64,000 nt of DNA. Origin: Vibrio aquaticus (GTDB lineage Bacteria; Pseudomonadota; Gammaproteobacteria; Enterobacterales; Vibrionaceae). The number at the start of each line of letters is the position of its first letter. The stretch's first letter is position 1. The stretch is taken from the NCBI RefSeq assembly GCF_003970385.1, contig NZ_RXZH01000001.1, positions 1,245,300 to 1,309,299 of the forward strand, read 5' to 3'. Positions 60,076-64,000 of the stretch are shown here, in pieces. The notes below the pieces were generated by a model. It ran no database searches. It had not been told where the DNA came from and saw only the letters and a list, made by a program, of their open reading frames with translations. Position numbers and translations under genes: made by a program.

Positions 60076-60789
60076 ATGACAAATCAGACCAAAATCAAGG
60101 TGTCGAACGTAAGCAAAACCTTCGTTCTGCATAACCAAAATAGCGTGGCACTTGAAGTGCTAAATGGCGCAGAGTTTTCCGTTGCGAGCCACGAGTGTGT
60201 GGTACTAAACGGCAGCTCAGGTTCAGGAAAGTCGACGTTGCTGCGTGCTTTGTACGCCAACTACCTTGTCGACAGTGGTGATATCGAGGTGTTGCACCAA
60301 GGTCGTTGGGTCAATATTGCCATTGCTCAGCCGCGCGAAATCATCAATGTACGCAAACACACCATCGGCTGGGTTAGCCAGTTCTTACGTGTGATTCCAC
60401 GCATCAGCGCATTAGAAGTGGTGATGCAACCGATGCTAGAAATGGGCGGCTGCCCACAAGAGGCAGAGCAAAAAGCAAAGCGGTTATTGACTCGTCTCAA
60501 TGTACCGGAGCATTTGTGGCACCTTGCCCCAGCAACCTTCTCGGGTGGTGAGCAGCAGCGCGTCAACATTGCTCGTGGTTTTATCGTCGATTACCCAATC
60601 CTGTTGCTCGATGAGCCAACCGCCTCTTTAGATGCCACCAACAGTGCGGTTGTCGTGAGCTTGATTAATGAAGCTAAACAACGCGGCGCCGCTATCGTGG
60701 GGATTTTCCACGACCAAGAGACAAGAGGCCAAGTCGCCGACCGTTTGTACGACGTCAAGAAAACACAATCCATGGCAGCCTGCGCATAA
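60076..60789 (+). CDS. phnL: C-P lyase ATP-binding protein PhnL
   Basis: This 237-residue ABC-type ATPase has Walker [12 protein letters not shown], signature [15 protein letters not shown] and Walker [15 protein letters not shown]. PhnL works with PhnI and PhnK in the C-P lyase reaction. The ATG at 60076 gives the usual length. Confidence 0.93.
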   Translation: MTNQTKIKVSNVSKTFVLHNQNSVALEVLNGAEFSVASHECVVLNGSSGSGKSTLLRALYANYLVDSGDIEVLHQGRWVNIAIAQPREIINVRKHTIGWVSQFLRVIPRISALEVVMQPMLEMGGCPQEAEQKAKRLLTRLNVPEHLWHLAPATFSGGEQQRVNIARGFIVDYPILLLDEPTASLDATNSAVVVSLINEAKQRGAAIVGIFHDQETRGQVADRLYDVKKTQSMAACA

Positions 60790-60802
60790 GGGAGATAGCA
60801 GC

Positions 60803-61936
60803 ATGATCATTACCAATGTCAATCTAGTTCTAGATAACGAAGTTGTAAAAGGCTCGGTTGAAATCAAAGATGGCATCATTACCAGTATGTCTGATACCCA
60901 AAGCCAACTTCCTCAAGCGTTTGATGGTGAAAATGGCCACCTAATGCCGGGGTTTATTGAGCTGCATACAGACAACCTTGAACAGTACTTCACTCCACGT
61001 CCTAAAGTGGATTGGCCGCCATTTTCTGCCATGAGTGCTCACGACACTCAATTGATCGGCTCTGGGATTACGACGGTACTTGATGCCGTTTGTCTGGGGG
61101 ATTATCGAGATGAGAAACGCCAAGCCAACCTTGAGCAGTTCATCAATACCGTGGTTGAAAGCCAAAAGCGCAACTTAACCCGCGCTGAACATCGCCTGCA
61201 TCTACGCTGCGAAGTGCCACATGAAAGCACAGTGCCAGCATTTGAGAAGTTTGTGAACCTACCGGAGGTGCAGCTCGTCTCCCTGATGGATCACGCGCCT
61301 GGTCAACGTCAATTTGTGAACCTTGAGGCGTTCAGAACCTATTATCAGGCCAAGTACAACTTAGCGGATCATGAAATGGAAGCGTATGAAGCTCGCCAAA
61401 TATCGTTGTCAGAGCGTTGGTCGAGCCAAAACCGCAACGAGATCTGCCGTCAATGTCGTGAGCTAGGCATTCCAACCGCAAGCCATGATGATGCGACCGA
61501 AGCGCATGTCACCGAATCGAAAGAACTCGGTATGGTAATAGCCGAATTTCCGACCACGATTGAAGCGGCAAAACGCTCCCACGAGTTAGGTCTTAAGGTG
61601 TTGATGGGCGCACCTAACGTTGTCCGTGGTGGCTCACATTCCGGTAACGTGGCGGCGCATGAATTAGCGTCACTAGGGGTGTTGGATATTCTCTCTTCCG
61701 ATTATTACCCAATGAGTCTTCTGGAAGGCGTTTATATGCTAGCCGCCGATGAGCGTAACAGCTTGACGTTGTCACAAGCAGTAAAGTTAGTGACTAAGCA
61801 CCCAGCACAAGCACTCAACTTAGATGACCGAGGAGTGATCGCCGAAGGCAAGCGTGCCGATATGGTGTTAGCCCATAAAGTCGACGGCCACCCATTGGTG
61901 AAGCGTGTTTGGCGTCAAGGCAAGAAGGTTTTCTAA
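60803..61936 (+). CDS. phnM: Alpha-D-ribose 1-methylphosphonate 5-triphosphate diphosphatase PhnM
   Basis: This 377-residue amidohydrolase-type enzyme removes pyrophosphate from the ribose-triphosphate phosphonate. The metal-binding stretch LMPGFIELHTDNLEQY and the later SLMDHAPGQRQF and SHDDATEAHV match the family. GGGAGA precedes the ATG at 60803. It ends 2 bases before phnN. Confidence 0.94.
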   Translation: MIITNVNLVLDNEVVKGSVEIKDGIITSMSDTQSQLPQAFDGENGHLMPGFIELHTDNLEQYFTPRPKVDWPPFSAMSAHDTQLIGSGITTVLDAVCLGDYRDEKRQANLEQFINTVVESQKRNLTRAEHRLHLRCEVPHESTVPAFEKFVNLPEVQLVSLMDHAPGQRQFVNLEAFRTYYQAKYNLADHEMEAYEARQISLSERWSSQNRNEICRQCRELGIPTASHDDATEAHVTESKELGMVIAEFPTTIEAAKRSHELGLKVLMGAPNVVRGGSHSGNVAAHELASLGVLDILSSDYYPMSLLEGVYMLAADERNSLTLSQAVKLVTKHPAQALNLDDRGVIAEGKRADMVLAHKVDGHPLVKRVWRQGKKVF

Positions 61937-61938
61937 CA

Positions 61939-62610
61939 ATGGAAAAAACACTTATCAAAGAAGCATCCTCGGATGCTTCTTTTGTTCCTAGCAGGCAGGG
62001 GCTTATAGGTAAGCTTTTCTATGTCGTTGGCCCATCAGGTGTCGGCAAAGATAGTCTGATAGAAACCGTGCGCCATCGTTATGTGGATCAGTTTATGGTT
62101 GCTCATCGCTACATCACTCGGTGCGCTAATGCTGGTGGCGAGAATCATGTCGCGCTGAGTGAAGCTGAGTTTTCTTCACGCAGAGACAATCAACTCTTTG
62201 CGATGCACTGGGTAGCCCATGGCAATCATTATGGTGTCGGCAGTGAGGTGCTTTCTTGGCTAGAGCAAGGCCACAACGTCATCTTAAATGGCTCTCGGGC
62301 TCAATTGGCTCAAGCTCAAGCGGTTTTTGGTCAGGCATTAGTTCCGATGGTTGTCACGGTTGCACCAAGTGTTTTAAGGCAGCGTCTAATACAACGAGGA
62401 CGTGAAACCGATGAAGAGATCGAGCGCCGTTTATTGCGAAGCCAACAGTTTTGTTTGGGCGATGTTGAGGGAGTCTTTGAGCTCGACAATAGCCAAAGCC
62501 TAGAGCAGGCCGCAGAGCAATTTTGGCAAATCCATCGAACCGTAACCTTAGGAGCTAATTACAGCGTGAGTCAAGGTGATGGTGTGACTGGCAAGGAGTA
62601 CACAGCGTGA
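61939..62610 (+). CDS. phnN: Ribose 1,5-bisphosphate phosphokinase PhnN
   Basis: This 223-residue kinase has the P-loop VGPSGVGKDSLI near residues 33-44 and RYITRCANAGGENHVALSEAEF, typical of PhnN, a guanylate-kinase-fold enzyme making PRPP from ribose 1,5-bisphosphate. The N-terminus is about 20 residues longer than usual. The ATG at 61939 is used. It overlaps phnP by 4 bases. Confidence 0.9.
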   Translation: MEKTLIKEASSDASFVPSRQGLIGKLFYVVGPSGVGKDSLIETVRHRYVDQFMVAHRYITRCANAGGENHVALSEAEFSSRRDNQLFAMHWVAHGNHYGVGSEVLSWLEQGHNVILNGSRAQLAQAQAVFGQALVPMVVTVAPSVLRQRLIQRGRETDEEIERRLLRSQQFCLGDVEGVFELDNSQSLEQAAEQFWQIHRTVTLGANYSVSQGDGVTGKEYTA

Positions 62611-63374
62611 AACTGACATTATTAGGCACGGCGGGTTCAGAGATGATCCCGGTATATGGATGTGAATGTTCGGTTTGCATCCAAGCTCAAAGCGATACTT
62701 CGTTGAGAAGAGAAAAAGCGTCCGCCTTGTTAGAGCACAATGGTCAGAAGTTGTTGCTCGATGCAAATGCGCCGGATCTGCTCAAACGGTTTCCATCTGG
62801 CAGTATAGACACGATCTTACTAACGCATTACCACATGGATCATGTGATCAGTCTGTTTGACCTTAGAACGGGTAAGGGGCCGACGATCCCCGTGCTCTCA
62901 CCAGATGACCCGATCGGTTGTGATGATCTCTACAAGCATCCCGGTTGTTTGGATTTCTCATCTCGAACTCAGCCCTTTGAATCCTTTTATTGGCAAGGTA
63001 TTACCATTACGCCACTGCCGTTGATTCACTCCAAACTCTGTTTGGGTTATGGCTTTGAGTATCAGGGAAAGTGCTTTGCTTACCTGACGGATACCAACGG
63101 TCTGCCACCGGAAACAAAAGCGTGGTTAGCACAACGTGATGTCGAGTGGATGATCATCGATTGTAGCTTTCCGCCAATAGACTGCGAGCAGACACGTTTG
63201 TCGAAAAACCATAACGATATCTACCAGATTCTGGATGTTTTCGAGTGTTGTCAGCCTGTCAATATGGGGCTAACTCACCTTAGCCATACCTTACTTGAGT
63301 GGGCGCACGATCATCCAAATTTCTTTAATCAAAGTCTTCACCTGCTTAGGGACAATCAGGAGATAAAAATATGA
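62607..63374 (+). CDS. phnP: Phosphoribosyl 1,2-cyclic phosphate phosphodiesterase PhnP
   Basis: This 255-residue beta-lactamase-fold enzyme has the metal motif THYHMDH and an N-terminal Cys pair (CECSVCIQA) that binds structural zinc in PhnP. It opens the cyclic phosphate left by PhnJ. It overlaps phnN and the next gene by 4 bases each. Confidence 0.92.
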   Translation: MKLTLLGTAGSEMIPVYGCECSVCIQAQSDTSLRREKASALLEHNGQKLLLDANAPDLLKRFPSGSIDTILLTHYHMDHVISLFDLRTGKGPTIPVLSPDDPIGCDDLYKHPGCLDFSSRTQPFESFYWQGITITPLPLIHSKLCLGYGFEYQGKCFAYLTDTNGLPPETKAWLAQRDVEWMIIDCSFPPIDCEQTRLSKNHNDIYQILDVFECCQPVNMGLTHLSHTLLEWAHDHPNFFNQSLHLLRDNQEIKI

Positions 63375-64000
63375 GCCCATCTGTACCAAGCCAACCTGAA
63401 TCAGCGCAGCTTTCTCATCAACCGCAAATTGCTAGCTGTTCTCGCATTCACAACACGACGCTCGGGCGTTGGACTGAGATCGCAGAGCGCTGCAAGCTAA
63501 ATAATGTTTCAGTGGGCGATTACAGTTATATCCAAAATGACTGTGATTTGATGTTCACCGATGTCGGAAAATTTACCTCAATCGCTTCATCAGTCCGTGT
63601 GAACCCAAGCAATCATCCTTGGTGGAGGCCCACCTTACACCACTTCACCTATCGACCGGGAAAGTATGGGCTAGGGGAGAGTTCTCAGTCACTCGATGAC
63701 GAGGTATTTGAATGGCGTGCAGAAGACAAAGTCTCCATTGGTCACGATGTTTGGATTGGGCATGGTGCGATCATCTTGCCGGGAGTGACGATTGGCAATG
63801 GTTCTATTGTCGGCGCTGGTAGCGTAGTGACTAAGGATGTTGCACCTTACACCATTGTGGTTGGAAACCCAGCCAAACCTCTACGTTCTCGTTTTGATGA
63901 TCCAACAATCGCGCAGCGTTTAGAAGCTCTCGCCTGGTGGGATTGGCAAGATGCACAAATTGCACAAGCATTACCATTGTTCCAAAAAGGCGCGGCAGAG
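63371..64000 (+). CDS. Hexapeptide-repeat transferase of the phn operon, partial
   Basis: The frame starts at an ATG overlapping the phnP stop and runs off the window (210 codons seen). Left-handed beta-helix repeats ([33 protein letters not shown]) and [13 protein letters not shown] mark the chloramphenicol-acetyltransferase-like hexapeptide family. Such genes occur in some phn operons, where phnO (a GNAT acetyltransferase) is absent. The substrate is unknown; acylation of an aminoalkylphosphonate is inference. Confidence 0.85.
   Translation, partial: MSPSVPSQPESAQLSHQPQIASCSRIHNTTLGRWTEIAERCKLNNVSVGDYSYIQNDCDLMFTDVGKFTSIASSVRVNPSNHPWWRPTLHHFTYRPGKYGLGESSQSLDDEVFEWRAEDKVSIGHDVWIGHGAIILPGVTIGNGSIVGAGSVVTKDVAPYTIVVGNPAKPLRSRFDDPTIAQRLEALAWWDWQDAQIAQALPLFQKGAAE

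Noticed and set aside
1..64000. CRISPR arrays, tRNA or rRNA genes, insertion sequences, integrases
   Set aside because: No regularly spaced repeats, no RNA gene signatures and no transposase or recombinase reading frames were seen.

Overview
The window reads as Vibrio chromosomal DNA, most likely chromosome II of a Harveyi-clade species. This is inferred from recognisable Vibrio gene sets: a tonB1-exbB1-exbD1-hutBCD heme locus facing hutXZ, a gbpA chitin-binding oxygenase behind a c-di-GMP-I riboswitch, NorR with hmp, and a ToxR/ToxS-like pair. Species was not determined. No rRNA, tRNA, CRISPR array, IS element or integrase was seen.

Layout. 0-7 kb: the start of a polyamine-type solute-binding protein (cut by the window edge), then the iron/heme operon hutDCB-exbD-exbB-tonB on the minus strand, divergent from hutX-hutZ across a Fur-box-like site, followed by a degenerate PduO-like protein. 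7-20 kb: a MocR regulator facing a DMT exporter, a Cys-rich small protein, a solute-binding protein, nadE facing an NMN-adenylyltransferase-like gene, a GGDEF-EAL protein, LysR/MFS, and small proteins. 19-27 kb: transporters (two DMT, one MATE, a Kef K+/H+ antiporter with its flavodoxin-like ancillary protein), a HAD phosphatase and two glutaredoxin-like proteins. 27-30 kb: norR and hmp with NorR sites and a sigma-54 promoter. 30-43.6 kb: a CHASE4-HAMP-PAS protein without an output domain, yaeQ, a cold-shock gene, arfA with a hairpin over its stop codon, a ThrE-type exporter, dacA, an outer-membrane protein, a ToxR/ToxS-like pair, a delta-class carbonic anhydrase and gbpA.

43.6-54.5 kb is an accessory island. 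The last 45 bp of a DUF3820 gene are repeated exactly at the far end, followed by a decayed copy of its terminator. Between the copies lie a TPR-DUF2971 protein, a WYL protein resembling the CapW/BrxR regulators of defence loci, a 56-residue protein, a tightly coupled operon (33-residue peptide, multi-pass membrane protein, lipoprotein, 89-residue helical protein, DUF6765 metal-site protein), a membrane coiled-coil protein, and a YafY-type regulator facing an alpha/beta hydrolase across a 41-bp perfect palindrome. This island is the best place to look for an undescribed system; the 48.2-51.1 kb operon is the strongest candidate, although its function is unknown.

55.4-64 kb is a C-P lyase operon, phnFGHIJKLM-N-P, plus a hexapeptide acyltransferase cut by the window end. 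Most genes overlap or sit within a few bases of each other. A candidate HutC-type operator lies upstream of phnF.
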